From contig NZ_JAQVKA010000013.1 of the NCBI RefSeq assembly GCF_028694895.1, forward strand, positions 1 to 33,238: a stretch of 33,238 bases of DNA, written 5' to 3'. The translations under genes and the position numbers were made by a program. Below are positions 13,781-23,134 of the stretch, in pieces. Position 1 is the first letter of the stretch. The number at the start of each line of letters is the position of its first letter. This stretch comes from Sulfurimonas sp. GTDB taxonomy: Bacteria; Campylobacterota; Campylobacteria; Campylobacterales; Sulfurimonadaceae. Under the pieces are notes generated by a model. The model made no database searches, had not been told where the DNA came from, and saw nothing but the letters and a program-made list of their open reading frames with translations.

Positions 13781-16603
13781 ATGTCACTTTCAAGAAGAGA
13801 ATTTCTTAAAAGTTCAGCAGCAGCATCTGCAGCAGCAGCTATTGGTATGAGTGTACCAGCAGAGCTAGAAGCAGCAGCGGCTACAGCTGAGGGAGACTGG
13901 AGATGGGACAAGGCAGCTTGTCGTTTCTGCGGTACAGGTTGTGGTATTATGATGGCAACAAAAAACGGTAAAATTGTTGCTGTTAAGGGAGATCCAGCGG
14001 CTCCAGTAAATCGTGGTCTTAACTGTATTAAAGGTTACTTTAACGCAAAGATTATGTATGGTGCAGATAGACTAACTCAACCACTGCTTCGTGTGGATGC
14101 AAATGGAAACTTTGACAAACAAGGTAAATTTGCTCCTGTGTCTTGGAGTAGAGCTTTTGATGAGATGGAATTAAACATCAAAAAAGCTCTAAAACATGGT
14201 GGACCAGAGTCAGTTGGTGTTTTTGCTTCAGGGCAATATACAATCATGGAAGGTTACGCAGCTCAAAAGATGATGAAAGGCGGATTCCGCTCAAATGCTT
14301 TTGATCCAAATGCTCGTCACTGTATGGCATCAGCTGTTGTAGGTTTTTATCAAACATTTGGTGTTGATGAGCCTTCTGGTTGTTATGATGATATTGAATT
14401 AACGGATACTATCGTATCTTGGGGTTCAAACATGGCAGAGATGCACCCGATTTTATGGTCGAGAGTAACTGATAGAAAGTTATCTGATCCAGATCGCGTT
14501 AAAGTTGTATCTATCCAAACTTATACACACAGAACTTCAGATATTGCAGATATTGAGATTATCTTCTCTCCAAACACTGACTTAGCTCTTTGGAACTACA
14601 TTGCTAGAGAGATAGTTTATAGAGATGCGGCTGAGGGAATCATTGATTGGGATTTCATAAAAAAACACACTATCTTTGCAGCTGGACCTGTAAACATTGG
14701 TTATGGTATGAGAAGAAGTGATGAGAAGTCTATCAAAGAGGGTAAATATACAGCTCTTGAGATGGAAACAATCTCAAAAGAGATGAAAACTACTGTCTCA
14801 AATAAAGAGGGACCTTCATTAGAGCCATACGGTTACAAAGCTGGCGATACTATGGAGCACACTAAAGGAACTTTAGGGCACTGGGAAATCTCATTTGAAG
14901 ATTATAAAAAATCATTAGAGCCATATACACTTGAGTACACAGCAGCTATCGTAAAAGGTGACCCTGATGAAAATATGGAACTTTTCCAAAATAAACTTCA
15001 AGCATTAGCAAACCTTTATATTGAAAAAAATAGAAAAGTTGTATCTTTTTGGACTATGGGTATGAACCAACATACGCGTGGTACTTGGGTAAATACACTC
15101 TCTTATAACGTTCACTTTATGCTAAATAAACAAGCAGTTCCAGGTTCTGGAGCGTTCTCTTTAACAGGACAACCTTCAGCTTGTGGTACTGCTCGTGAAG
15201 TTGGTACATTTACACATAGACTCCCAGCTGATATGATGGTTGCTGTTCCAGCACACAGAAAAATCACTGAGAACAAGTGGATGGTTCCTGAGGGAACAAT
15301 CAACCCTGTTGGAACTCAAGATATTATGAGAATTCACCGTGATATTGAAGATGGTTTAATCAAATTTGCTTGGGTAAATGTTTGTAATCCTTATCAAGAT
15401 ACAGCAAGTGCTAGCCACTGGATTAAAGCAGCACGTGAGATGGATAACTTTATCGTTACTTCTGATGGATACCCAGGTATCTCTGCAAAAGTTTCAGATC
15501 TTATCTTACCTTCTGCTATGATTTATGAGAAGTGGGGAGCTTATGGAAATGCAGAGCGCAGAACTCAACACTGGAGACAGCAAGTTCTTCCAGTTGGAGA
15601 TGCTATGAGTGATACATGGCAGTGGATTGAGCTCTCAAAAAGATTTACAGTAAAAGATGTATGGGGTGAGTGGGCACCATCTGGCTCGAGAAAAGATGCA
15701 CTTCCAAGCGTTATAGAAAAAGCAAAAGCTATGGGATATAACGAAAATACAACTATGTTTGAAATTCTTTTTGCTAATGATATTGCAAAATCTTACAAAC
15801 TTGATCAAAATGACCCAATTCAAAAAGGTTATGATAATACTGAAGGTTACGGAGACTCACGTAAAGTTGTTGGAAGTGATGGAAAAGTATTTGAGGGTTA
15901 TGGATTCTTTGTTCAAAAGTATCTTTTTGAAGAGTATGCTGCGTTTACTCGTGGGCATGGTCATGATCTTGCACCGTTTGATATGTACCATAAAGTTCGT
16001 GGTCTTAAGTGGCCAGTTGTTGATGGAAAAGAGACTCAGTGGAGATTTAATGCTAAGTATGATCCATACGCTGCAAAAGCTACAAAAGAGAGCGGTAACT
16101 CACACGCATTCTACGGAACTATTGCAAAAGCCCTAAAACACGGTGATTTAAAAGGTATGGATAAAAATACTGAAGCAAAATCATTAGCAAATAAAGCTAA
16201 AATCTTTGCTCGTCCGTATATGGATCCACCAGAGATGCCAGATACAAACTACGACACTTGGTTATGTACGGGTCGTGTTTTAGAGCACTGGCACTCAGGA
16301 ACTATGACTATGCGTGTACCTGAGTTATATCGCGCTGTTCCAGAAGCACTATGTTATATGCATCCAAAAGATGCTGAGGCAAAAGAGCTTAAGCAAGGTG
16401 GTTTATGCTGGGTTGAATCTCGCCGTGGTAAAGTAAAAGCTAGAGTAGAGACTCGTGGTAGAAACAGACCTCCTAGAGGACTAGTTTTTGTTCCATGGTT
16501 TGATGAAAAAGTATTTATCAACAAAGTTTGTCTAGATGCAACATGTCCTATGTCAGGTCAAACTGACTTTAAAAAATGTGCTGTAAAAATCTACAAAGCA
16601 TAA
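13781..16603 (+). CDS. napA: Periplasmic nitrate reductase, catalytic subunit NapA
   Basis: A 940-residue molybdoenzyme that reduces nitrate to nitrite in the periplasm, receiving electrons from NapB. It begins with a twin-arginine signal (SRREFLK, then an Ala-rich hydrophobic stretch), so it is exported folded. The [4Fe-4S] cluster ligands are C47, C50, C54 and C82 (spacing 2-3-27). C181 in 'NARHCMAS' is the expected molybdenum ligand of the bis-MGD cofactor. The C-terminal part has '[20 protein letters not shown]' and '[16 protein letters not shown]', typical of NapA. Length is about 100 residues over E. coli NapA, as is usual in this phylum. First gene of the operon, with its own operator-bearing promoter. 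Confidence 0.98.
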   Translation: MSLSRREFLKSSAAASAAAAIGMSVPAELEAAAATAEGDWRWDKAACRFCGTGCGIMMATKNGKIVAVKGDPAAPVNRGLNCIKGYFNAKIMYGADRLTQPLLRVDANGNFDKQGKFAPVSWSRAFDEMELNIKKALKHGGPESVGVFASGQYTIMEGYAAQKMMKGGFRSNAFDPNARHCMASAVVGFYQTFGVDEPSGCYDDIELTDTIVSWGSNMAEMHPILWSRVTDRKLSDPDRVKVVSIQTYTHRTSDIADIEIIFSPNTDLALWNYIAREIVYRDAAEGIIDWDFIKKHTIFAAGPVNIGYGMRRSDEKSIKEGKYTALEMETISKEMKTTVSNKEGPSLEPYGYKAGDTMEHTKGTLGHWEISFEDYKKSLEPYTLEYTAAIVKGDPDENMELFQNKLQALANLYIEKNRKVVSFWTMGMNQHTRGTWVNTLSYNVHFMLNKQAVPGSGAFSLTGQPSACGTAREVGTFTHRLPADMMVAVPAHRKITENKWMVPEGTINPVGTQDIMRIHRDIEDGLIKFAWVNVCNPYQDTASASHWIKAAREMDNFIVTSDGYPGISAKVSDLILPSAMIYEKWGAYGNAERRTQHWRQQVLPVGDAMSDTWQWIELSKRFTVKDVWGEWAPSGSRKDALPSVIEKAKAMGYNENTTMFEILFANDIAKSYKLDQNDPIQKGYDNTEGYGDSRKVVGSDGKVFEGYGFFVQKYLFEEYAAFTRGHGHDLAPFDMYHKVRGLKWPVVDGKETQWRFNAKYDPYAAKATKESGNSHAFYGTIAKALKHGDLKGMDKNTEAKSLANKAKIFARPYMDPPEMPDTNYDTWLCTGRVLEHWHSGTMTMRVPELYRAVPEALCYMHPKDAEAKELKQGGLCWVESRRGKVKARVETRGRNRPPRGLVFVPWFDEKVFINKVCLDATCPMSGQTDFKKCAVKIYKA

Positions 16604-16621
16604 CCAACTGAAGTAAAGGAG

Positions 16622-16648
16622 AGATGGCTTTTGTTTTAATGGCCATCT
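16622..16648 (+). promoter_or_regulatory. Hairpin between napA and napG
   Basis: A perfect seven-pair stem (AGATGGC 16622-16628, GCCATCT 16642-16648) with a 13-base loop fills the napA-napG gap. There is no T run after it, so it is not a good terminator; it could protect the napA message or tune napG translation. An eight-codon frame from 16624 to 16650 lies within it. Confidence 0.5.
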
Positions 16649-16655
16649 AAAGAAG

Positions 16656-17444
16656 ATGAATAATAAATCGCAAAGTGATAGAAGAAAATTTATTCTAAGA
16701 ATGGCTAGAGGAGCTGGAATAGCTGCTCTGGGTGGCTTTATATGGAGTGCCTATGTTGATGAAGTAACAGCTTCACAACTCATGCTTCGCCCACCTGGTG
16801 CCATCAAAGAAGAAGATTTTTTAAAAACATGTATCAAATGTGGGCTTTGTGTTGAAGCCTGTCCATACGATACTCTATTACTTGCAAAACCAGGTGATCA
16901 TAAACCTCTAGGAACTCCATACTTTATTCCTAGAGATGTTCCTTGTTATATGTGCCCAGATATTCCTTGTGTACCTGTATGTCCTACAGGTGCGCTTGAT
17001 GAAGCTAGTGTTACAACTAATGGCAAACTTGATATCACTATAGCTGAGATGGGGCTTGCAGTAATTGACAGAGAGACGTGTATAGCCTTTTGGGGAATTC
17101 AGTGTGATGCATGTTATAGAGCATGTCCTATTTTAGGCCAAGCCATAAGTGTTGAATACAACAAAAATGAAAGAACTGGAAAACATGCATACTTAACACC
17201 TGTTGTTCATGCTGATGCGTGTACTGGTTGTGGACTTTGTGAAAAGGCTTGTGTAACTGAAAAGGCTTCTATCTTTGTACTTCCAAAAGAAGTTGCAATG
17301 GGTAAGGCTGGAAACTATTACATAAAAGGTTGGGATAAGAACGATGAGAAGCGTCTAGAGGATGCTACTGAGATAAAAACAAAAACAGAGATAAGCAAAG
17401 ATAAAGCGATTGACTCTTTAAATGATGCGGGGGATTTATACTAA
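16656..17444 (+). CDS. napG: NapG, ferredoxin-type quinol dehydrogenase subunit
   Basis: A 262-residue periplasmic iron-sulfur protein that with NapH forms the menaquinol dehydrogenase feeding NapB/NapA, which explains the absence of napC. A twin-arginine signal is visible ('DRRKFILRM' then a hydrophobic stretch to about 33). Four [4Fe-4S] cysteine groups follow: C59-x2-C-x2-C-x3-CP; 'CYMCPDIPCVPVCP'; 'CIAFWGIQCDACYRACP'; and 'CTGCGLCEKAC'. The ATG at 16656 has only a weak AAAGAAG ribosome-binding site and sits behind the intercistronic hairpin. It overlaps napH by one base (TAATG). Confidence 0.95.
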   Translation: MNNKSQSDRRKFILRMARGAGIAALGGFIWSAYVDEVTASQLMLRPPGAIKEEDFLKTCIKCGLCVEACPYDTLLLAKPGDHKPLGTPYFIPRDVPCYMCPDIPCVPVCPTGALDEASVTTNGKLDITIAEMGLAVIDRETCIAFWGIQCDACYRACPILGQAISVEYNKNERTGKHAYLTPVVHADACTGCGLCEKACVTEKASIFVLPKEVAMGKAGNYYIKGWDKNDEKRLEDATEIKTKTEISKDKAIDSLNDAGDLY

Positions 17445-18271
17445 TGAGTACTCTTTGGAATAAATATCGTTATCTATTTTTTAGAAGAACAACTCAAATT
17501 GGTTTGCTATTTTTATATTTTGGTGCTAATGCTTGGGGTTGGACTATTTTGATGGGAAATCTTAGCTCATCATCGTTTCTTAAAACTGTTCCTTTAAGTG
17601 ATCCATATGCAGTATTGCAGATGATTGCAGCTGGCGCTGTTATAGCTACTGATATAGTTATAGGTGCTCTTATTATCACTATATTTTATCTTGTAGTTGG
17701 TGGTCGCGCTTTTTGTAGTTGGGTTTGCCCAATTAACATAGTAACTGACGCGGCAGCACTGCTGAGAAGAAAAATTGGTGTTGATAATTTTGCAAAAAAA
17801 CAACCGGCAACGCGAAATATGCGTTACTGGGTCTTAGCTCTTAGCTTGATTATATCTTTTGCTATGGGTGTAACAGCATTTGAGTTTATATCACCAATAT
17901 CTATGCTTCATAGAGGCATAATATTTGGTATTGGTTTTGGATGGGCAGCAGTGCTCATTATTTTTCTTTTTGACCTTTTAGTCTTGAAAAATGGTTGGTG
18001 TGGGCATGTGTGTCCGCTTGGTGGATTTTATTCACTTGTTGGTAAATTTAGTTTGATTAGAGTACATCATACTCAAGAGAATTGCACTGAATGTATGAAG
18101 TGCAAGGTTGTTTGTCCTGAGGCGCAAGTTCTTTACATGATAGGCAAAGAGAGCATTCCTGTTCTTTCAGGGGAGTGTACAAACTGCGCTAGATGTATAG
18201 AAGCTTGTGATGATAATGCTCTTAATTTTTCAATCAGAAAACTAGTAAAAAATAATAAATCGGGAGAGTAA
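17444..18271 (+). CDS. napH: NapH, membrane-bound quinol dehydrogenase subunit
   Basis: A 275-residue inner-membrane protein with four membrane helices (about 19-40, 60-84, 109-133, 155-180). Two C-x3-CP motifs at the membrane edge ('CSWVCP' and 'CGHVCP') are the hallmark of NapH and needed for menaquinol oxidation in Wolinella. A cytoplasmic C-terminal ferredoxin part has two [4Fe-4S] sets ('CTECMKCKVVCP' and 'CTNCARCIEAC'). Start by TAATG overlap with napG; napB begins two bases after its stop. NapGH together connect the quinone pool with the periplasmic reductase. Confidence 0.95.
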   Translation: MSTLWNKYRYLFFRRTTQIGLLFLYFGANAWGWTILMGNLSSSSFLKTVPLSDPYAVLQMIAAGAVIATDIVIGALIITIFYLVVGGRAFCSWVCPINIVTDAAALLRRKIGVDNFAKKQPATRNMRYWVLALSLIISFAMGVTAFEFISPISMLHRGIIFGIGFGWAAVLIIFLFDLLVLKNGWCGHVCPLGGFYSLVGKFSLIRVHHTQENCTECMKCKVVCPEAQVLYMIGKESIPVLSGECTNCARCIEACDDNALNFSIRKLVKNNKSGE

Positions 18272-18272
18272 A

Positions 18273-18983
18273 ATGAAAGCAATGGGTAAAATAACGATTG
18301 GTTTAGTTACTGCTGCACTACTAATGGTTGGTTGTGTGAGCGAGAGCGCTAAATCTACTCCACAAAATATTGTGGCAAAAACTGTAACAGAAGAGTCTTT
18401 GGGTTTAAGAAATACTGATATATACACTGAAGATGCTACTGTTGCTGCAAAGACTGAGTACAGAACAGCGCAAGCTACTACAAGTACAAAGATACAAAGA
18501 GCATTTCAAGATGCACCACCTATGATTCCTCACGATACAGTTGGAATGCTTCCAATTAAAACAGAAGATAATAGATGTGTAACTTGTCACATGCCTGAAA
18601 TCGCAGGGGCAATGGGTGCTACTCCAATTCCTGTTTCACACTTTACAGACTTTAGACCAAAAGCTAAACTTGTAAATGGTGAGGTAGTTAATCCAGTTGA
18701 TAACTATAAAAATGAGACAAAAATTGTTAAAGAGAGTGAACTTCAGTATGCTAGATTTAACTGTACTCAGTGTCATGCTCCACAATCTCAAGGGAATCTA
18801 CCTGTAGAGAACACTTTTGAGGCTGTTTATAACTCAAAAGATGGTGCAAGCAAATCAAGTTGGGATGAAGACAAGTATACTAAATCATTAAATACAGTTA
18901 TTGGCGGTCCAAGCTTCATAACAGAAGATGACATGGCAAATAAAAACTCTAAAGCTGGTAGCTTAGGCGGCTCAGCTCACTAA
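18273..18983 (+). CDS. napB: NapB, dihaem cytochrome c subunit of nitrate reductase
   Basis: A 236-residue periplasmic dihaem cytochrome c that gives electrons to NapA. Haem sites are 'CVTCH' (102-106) and 'CTQCH' (164-168); H87 and H123 are the likely distal ligands, giving bis-histidine haems as in known NapB. The N-terminus ends its hydrophobic stretch in 'LLMVGC' with Cys21, which resembles a lipobox, so the protein may be lipid-anchored instead of freely soluble; M at -3 makes this less certain. A tail of about 55 residues after the second haem is longer than in enterobacterial NapB. It starts two bases after napH and overlaps napF by one base (TAATG). Confidence 0.95.
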   Translation: MKAMGKITIGLVTAALLMVGCVSESAKSTPQNIVAKTVTEESLGLRNTDIYTEDATVAAKTEYRTAQATTSTKIQRAFQDAPPMIPHDTVGMLPIKTEDNRCVTCHMPEIAGAMGATPIPVSHFTDFRPKAKLVNGEVVNPVDNYKNETKIVKESELQYARFNCTQCHAPQSQGNLPVENTFEAVYNSKDGASKSSWDEDKYTKSLNTVIGGPSFITEDDMANKNSKAGSLGGSAH

Positions 18984-19465
18984 TGCAAAGAAGAGAGCTA
19001 TTTGGCTCTCTTGCTTCTTCACTAAAAGGTGAAAAAAAGCAAGAGAAGTTTCTAAGACCACCATATTTTGGTGATGAGTCTCTTTTTCACAAAGAGTGTA
19101 ACAGATGTGATGGAGTGTGCGCCACCGTTTGCGAAGAAGATATAATCAAAATAGCAGAGGATAAAACACCATACATACTGTTTTCATATAGTGGTTGCAC
19201 CTACTGTGACAAGTGTGCTGAGGCTTGTGAGTTTGGTGTTTTAAAATTAGAAGATAAAAAGCAACTATCTGCAATAATTACAATAAACAAAGACAAATGT
19301 CTAAGTTGGAATCATACCATGTGTTTTTCATGCAAAGACCCATGTTTAGACGATGCCATAGACTTTAAAGCTATGTTTATGCCAGAGATAAACGCTAAAT
19401 GTACCTCATGTGGATTTTGCATCAGCAAATGTCCAACTGACGCAATTGATATAAAGGTGCTCTAA
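18983..19465 (+). CDS. napF: NapF, cytoplasmic polyferredoxin for nitrate reductase maturation
   Basis: A 160-residue soluble iron-sulfur protein with no signal peptide. Cysteine groups: 'CNRCDGVCATVC' (about 39-50), 'CTYCDKCAEAC' (about 72-82), a looser 'CLSWNHTMCFSCKDPC', and 'CTSCGFCISKCP' near the C-terminus, for up to four clusters. It opens with 'MQRRELFGSL', a typical NapF start that looks like a twin-arginine motif but has no hydrophobic stretch behind it. NapF is thought to help assemble or load the NapA iron-sulfur centre in the cytoplasm. It overlaps both napB and napL by one base. Confidence 0.92.
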   Translation: MQRRELFGSLASSLKGEKKQEKFLRPPYFGDESLFHKECNRCDGVCATVCEEDIIKIAEDKTPYILFSYSGCTYCDKCAEACEFGVLKLEDKKQLSAIITINKDKCLSWNHTMCFSCKDPCLDDAIDFKAMFMPEINAKCTSCGFCISKCPTDAIDIKVL

Positions 19466-20415
19466 TGAAACTATTTTTAATTTTTGCTTTTTTATTATCT
19501 TCTCTTCTTGCCACAACTATAAAAGAACCAATAGCGCACTTTGTTGCAAGTGGCTCTGTTGTGGATATGCTTTATAAAGATGGCAAGCTATACTGTGCAA
19601 CTGATGCAAGTAGCGTAGATATATTTGATTTTGAGACAAAAAAATTAATAAATAAAATTGAAGTTAAGAAGATTTTAGATTTTATGGGTGAGACTATAGA
19701 CTCAAAAGTATATTCAGTTGACGCTATAGAAGATAAGATACTACTACTCTCACAAGATAAAAATGGCTTTAGAAGAGTTCATATCTATCAAAACGGTGTC
19801 TTAAGAGTTCTCTTTGATTATTCAAAAGGACTCACCGTTGCAAAAGCAAAGTTTTTAGATGCAAATACCTTACTCTTAGCGCTACTGAGCAACGAGCTAA
19901 TCTCTTATGATATAGCAAAAAATTCACAAAACTACTCTATTCAAGTCTCGGGTGCTAAGTTCTCAGACTTTGTTTTAAATGAAGAGCGAAGTGAAGTTGT
20001 CGTAGCAGATGAGAGTGGAAACTTGAAGATACACTCTACAAAAGATGGATTGTTTCTAAAACTTTTAGCTGATCAAAACCTAGATAATGTCTTTCAAGTA
20101 GACTATAAAAAAGGCATTATCGCAACTGCTGGACAAGATAGAAGAATGGTTATATATGCTCCTAAGTTCAACTCAGCGTATTACAGTGAGTCAAAATTTC
20201 TAATATATAGCGTAGGATTATCTCCAAGTGGAAAAATAGTTGGCTATGCTTCTGATGAAAACAACAATGTAACACTTCAAAACACCATAACAAAAGCAAA
20301 CCTTGGTAAATTTGGGGGAAATAAAATGACTCTCTCAAAGATACTTTTTATTAGTGAAAATGACTTTTTAGTAGGCAGCGATGATAAAGTCGTTAATCAA
20401 TATAGTATAAAATAA
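19465..20415 (+). CDS. napL: NapL, periplasmic beta-propeller-like protein of the nap operon
   Basis: A 316-residue protein with a signal peptide (about residues 1-16, LIFAFLLSSLLA) and repeated beta-rich units of the kind 'GSVVDMLYKDGKLYCATDAS' and 'IIATAGQDRRMVIYAP', which suggest a WD40/beta-propeller fold. Its place between napF and napD matches NapL of Wolinella and Campylobacter, where it influences nitrate reductase activity without a known catalytic role. It carries only one Cys in the mature part and no haem motif. The start overlaps the napF stop by one base. Confidence 0.88.
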   Translation: MKLFLIFAFLLSSLLATTIKEPIAHFVASGSVVDMLYKDGKLYCATDASSVDIFDFETKKLINKIEVKKILDFMGETIDSKVYSVDAIEDKILLLSQDKNGFRRVHIYQNGVLRVLFDYSKGLTVAKAKFLDANTLLLALLSNELISYDIAKNSQNYSIQVSGAKFSDFVLNEERSEVVVADESGNLKIHSTKDGLFLKLLADQNLDNVFQVDYKKGIIATAGQDRRMVIYAPKFNSAYYSESKFLIYSVGLSPSGKIVGYASDENNNVTLQNTITKANLGKFGGNKMTLSKILFISENDFLVGSDDKVVNQYSIK

Positions 20416-20439
20416 AGTTTAATTTAAAAGGAAAAATAT

Positions 20440-20829
20440 ATGAATATCTCAAGCATAGTAGTAAAAACAGTTCCAAAGTATTTGGATGAAGTTGTTAAAA
20501 GTCTTAAAGATTGTGAAGCATGTGACTATCATATGCATGATGAACTAGGCAGAATCATTATCACTATCGAGGGTGCTGGTGTATCTGAGGAGCTTGAAAA
20601 GCTAAAAATCATTGAAGCGATTCCTCATGTAGTAACGGCGGATATGCAGATGGCTTATAGTGAAGATGAACTAGATGCTCATATGGAAGTTATTAAAGGC
20701 GGAAATGTTGTACCAAAAATCTTAAACGATGACAATGTTGATCCTTCAAATATCGTATATAACGGCGACTTGAAGAAAAAAGATGACTTAGCGTCGTTTA
20801 CTAAAAAATTTGATGAAACAAAGAGATAG
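20440..20829 (+). CDS. napD: NapD, cytoplasmic chaperone of the NapA signal peptide
   Basis: A 129-residue protein with the NapD ferredoxin-like fold: 'MNISSIVVKTVPKYLDEVVKSL' at the start, 'HDELGRIIITIEG' in the middle and 'IPHVVTADMQMAYSED' further on. NapD binds the twin-arginine signal of NapA and holds back export until the cofactors are in place. The Asp/Lys-rich tail after about residue 85 is longer than in E. coli NapD (87 residues). It follows napL by 24 bases with AAAGGAA before the ATG, and is followed after three bases by an unknown gene. Confidence 0.92.
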   Translation: MNISSIVVKTVPKYLDEVVKSLKDCEACDYHMHDELGRIIITIEGAGVSEELEKLKIIEAIPHVVTADMQMAYSEDELDAHMEVIKGGNVVPKILNDDNVDPSNIVYNGDLKKKDDLASFTKKFDETKR

Positions 20830-20832
20830 ATT

Positions 20833-21126
20833 ATGTCTGCAATATTTGAATCAACTATAAAAATGGCGCAAGGTAGCAAAGAAGATTGGTACATTGAGCT
20901 AAGAGACGCTATAGAGGAGAAAATTGAAATCTGCGCAGATTTACAAGAATACTCTAAAAAAATCGAAGAGCTTGGCGCACCTTATGGTGGAAACATTGAA
21001 GTAAAATGGGATAAAGATATGAATGTTCCTCCTTATGTGATGGACACTATAAGGTTTGAGATGTCAAAACTTCAAAGAGAGATTGAAGAAGAGACAGGTG
21101 AGAGTCTTATAAAAGAAGGAGTTTGA
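20833..21126 (+). CDS. Unknown protein attached to the 3' end of the nap operon (97 residues)
   Basis: A small soluble, acidic, mainly helical protein with no signal peptide, membrane helix or metal motif that I can see (a single Cys at about residue 35). Residues about 25-48 ('IEEKIEICADLQEYSKKIEEL') and 77-92 look like amphipathic or coiled-coil helices, separated by a loop rich in Gly/Pro ('GAPYGGN', 'NVPPYV'). I do not recognise the family. It begins three bases after the napD stop and ends two bases before the next gene, so it should be transcribed and probably translated with nap. A role in NapA maturation, electron supply or regulation is possible but only inferred from position. Confidence 0.7.
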   Translation: MSAIFESTIKMAQGSKEDWYIELRDAIEEKIEICADLQEYSKKIEELGAPYGGNIEVKWDKDMNVPPYVMDTIRFEMSKLQREIEEETGESLIKEGV

Positions 21127-21128
21127 TT

Positions 21129-21560
21129 TTGGAAGCAAAAGCTATAAAATCACTAGAGTATCTTGATGCTGATGCTATAGATAAACATCTAGAGGGAGTT
21201 GAGTATATAATTATGGCAGCCCCTGCACCTGACCAATTTAAGAAGAGTCCTATTCATTTCACGATATTTCTAAATACACAAGAGAAATTTCCACAAGATG
21301 TTCAAGAGGCAATATTTGGAAAATTTTTAATTGAAAATAGCATAACAAATCCGCAAGAAATCATGAGCCAACTTATGCCAGTTGGTTTTTCAAGTGGTGT
21401 TCACGAAACTCATATGCCACTTCTTTTGATAAAGCAAGAAGATGTAAATTCAATCCCACATAGAACTATGTTTGTTATGGATTTTTTAGCAGATTCTGAT
21501 AACTTTAGTGAAGCAAAAGAGAAGAGTTTAACAGGGTGGAGTTATAGCTATAACTTTTAA
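21129..21560 (+). CDS. Unknown protein, last gene of the extended nap operon (143 residues)
   Basis: A soluble protein with no signal peptide, membrane helix or recognised motif. It contains 'EYIIMAAPAPDQFKKSPIHF', 'LMPVGFSSGVHETHMPLLL' and ends 'TGWSYSYNF'. The frame is also open from a TTG at 21123 overlapping the previous stop, but TTG at 21129 is seven bases after AAGGAG (21116-21121), whereas 21123 is only one base away from it, so 21129 is chosen. It is followed by a 105-base AT-rich gap, where the nap transcript probably ends. Family and function are unknown; the location suggests a link with nitrate reduction. Confidence 0.7.
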   Translation: MEAKAIKSLEYLDADAIDKHLEGVEYIIMAAPAPDQFKKSPIHFTIFLNTQEKFPQDVQEAIFGKFLIENSITNPQEIMSQLMPVGFSSGVHETHMPLLLIKQEDVNSIPHRTMFVMDFLADSDNFSEAKEKSLTGWSYSYNF

Positions 21561-21591
21561 AACTTAGCGGATATAATATTATTGTCAATTG

Positions 21592-21620
21592 TTTTATTAT
21601 TAAGTATTTTAATAATAAAA
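21592..21620 (+). terminator. AT-only hairpin at the end of the nap region
   Basis: A stem of about 12 A-T pairs (21592-21603 with 21609-21620) around a GTATT loop, in the gap after the last nap-linked gene. Followed by TGTCTTCTTT and not by a clean T run. It could be the end of the nap transcript, but such a stem is weak. Confidence 0.35.
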
Positions 21621-21665
21621 TGTCTTCTTTAAAAACTTTTGTATATCGGAATGTAAGGATAGTAT

Positions 21666-23132
21666 TTGTTATTTAACTCCTACGAATTTATCTTTGCTTT
21701 TCTACCAATTACATTTTTTATCTATTTTTATCTCAATAGCAAAAGATTAACTGTCGCATCTAAAGGTTTTTTAGTCTTTAGTTCTCTGTTTTTTTATTCT
21801 TGGTGGAATGTTGCTTATCTTCCTCTAATTTTGTCGAGCATGTTGTTCAACTATAGCATTGGAAATAGTCTCAACAAAGATACTCATGAACGCAAAAAAA
21901 GTTTTTCTAAAAAATCTATTTTAATCTTTGGAATTGCTGCAAATTTATTTTTGCTTGGATATTTTAAATATGCTGATTTTTTTATAGAAAATTTAAATCT
22001 TTTAAGTGGCTCAGAAATACCACTGATGGATTTATTTTTACCTCTTGCGATTAGTTTTTTTACATTTCAACAAATCGCTTATTTAGTAGATAGTTATAGA
22101 GCAGAGACCAAAGAATATGACTTTTTGAACTATGCACTTTTTGTAACTTTTTTTCCTCAACTAATAGCTGGTCCCATAGTTCATCACAAAGAAATGATGC
22201 CACAGTTTGCAAATAAGTGGAATGCACTAAAGAACTATAAAAATATAACTTTAGGGGTTTTTATATTCTCCATAGGATTATTTAAAAAAGTGGTCATCGC
22301 TGATACATTTGCAGTCTGGGCTACAGCTGGGTTTGATACTGCTACAACACTAAATCTTTTTGAAGCATGGGCAACAAGTCTTAGCTATACATTTCAACTC
22401 TACTTTGACTTTAGTGGTTATACAGACATGGCGATAGGTGCTGCACTGCTATTTAATATAAAACTACCTATAAACTTCAACTCACCATACAAAGCTGTAA
22501 ATATACAAGATTTTTGGAGAAGATGGCATATAACTCTTAGTAGATTTTTACGTGAGTATGTTTATATACCACTTGGAGGAAATAAAAAAGGAGAATTCAG
22601 AACCTATTCTAACCTCATGGCTACTTTCATCATAGGTGGACTTTGGCATGGAGCTGGATGGACATTTATCTTTTGGGGACTTTTGCATGGAGTGGCTTTG
22701 GTTATTTATAGAGCCTGGAGCAAATTAGGGTTTAAGATGTGGAGATGGTTTGCGTGGTTTTTAACTTTTAACTTTATAAATATCGCTTGGGTATTTTTTA
22801 GAGCTAAGGAGTGGCAAGACGCAATTAAGGTGTTATCCTCTATGTTTAGTTTAACTTATGTAATATTGCCTGAAAAGCTAGAAAACAAACTAGCCTTTTT
22901 AAATCAATATGGAATTGAGTTTGACAAATGGACTACGAATATTAATGGTTCAAATTGGACGGCTATTTGGATTATTTTTGGATTTTATTTAATCTTATTG
23001 TTTAAAAATTCAATGGAAAAAAAAGAAACTTTTATGCCTTCTATTAAAAATAGTTGTATTTTTATTATAGCTTTTACAATTTCATTTTATAAACTTAGTG
23101 GTTATTCTGAGTTTTTATATTTTAGGTTTTAA
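21666..23132 (+). CDS. MBOAT family membrane O-acyltransferase (AlgI-like)
   Basis: A 488-residue protein with around ten membrane helices. The family core is clear: 'FFPQLIAGPIVHHKEM', 'FQLYFDFSGYTDMAIG', 'WRRWHITLSRFLREYVYIPLGG' and 'GGLWHGAGWTFIFWGLLHG', with H328 the expected catalytic histidine. AlgI-type proteins move acetyl groups from the cytoplasm across the inner membrane to an extracytoplasmic acceptor that decorates a polysaccharide. The start is TTG at 21666, five bases after AAGGAT. The next gene, a probable SGNH-type partner, begins two bases after the stop, the same pairing as AlgI with AlgJ/AlgX. The glycan target is not shown; no polysaccharide synthesis genes are in the window. 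Confidence 0.9.
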   Translation: MLFNSYEFIFAFLPITFFIYFYLNSKRLTVASKGFLVFSSLFFYSWWNVAYLPLILSSMLFNYSIGNSLNKDTHERKKSFSKKSILIFGIAANLFLLGYFKYADFFIENLNLLSGSEIPLMDLFLPLAISFFTFQQIAYLVDSYRAETKEYDFLNYALFVTFFPQLIAGPIVHHKEMMPQFANKWNALKNYKNITLGVFIFSIGLFKKVVIADTFAVWATAGFDTATTLNLFEAWATSLSYTFQLYFDFSGYTDMAIGAALLFNIKLPINFNSPYKAVNIQDFWRRWHITLSRFLREYVYIPLGGNKKGEFRTYSNLMATFIIGGLWHGAGWTFIFWGLLHGVALVIYRAWSKLGFKMWRWFAWFLTFNFINIAWVFFRAKEWQDAIKVLSSMFSLTYVILPEKLENKLAFLNQYGIEFDKWTTNINGSNWTAIWIIFGFYLILLFKNSMEKKETFMPSIKNSCIFIIAFTISFYKLSGYSEFLYFRF

Positions 23133-23134
23133 TC

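Noticed and set aside
21123..21128. TTG at 21123 as start of the last nap-linked gene
   Set aside because: Only one base separates it from AAGGAG; TTG at 21129 has the normal seven-base gap.
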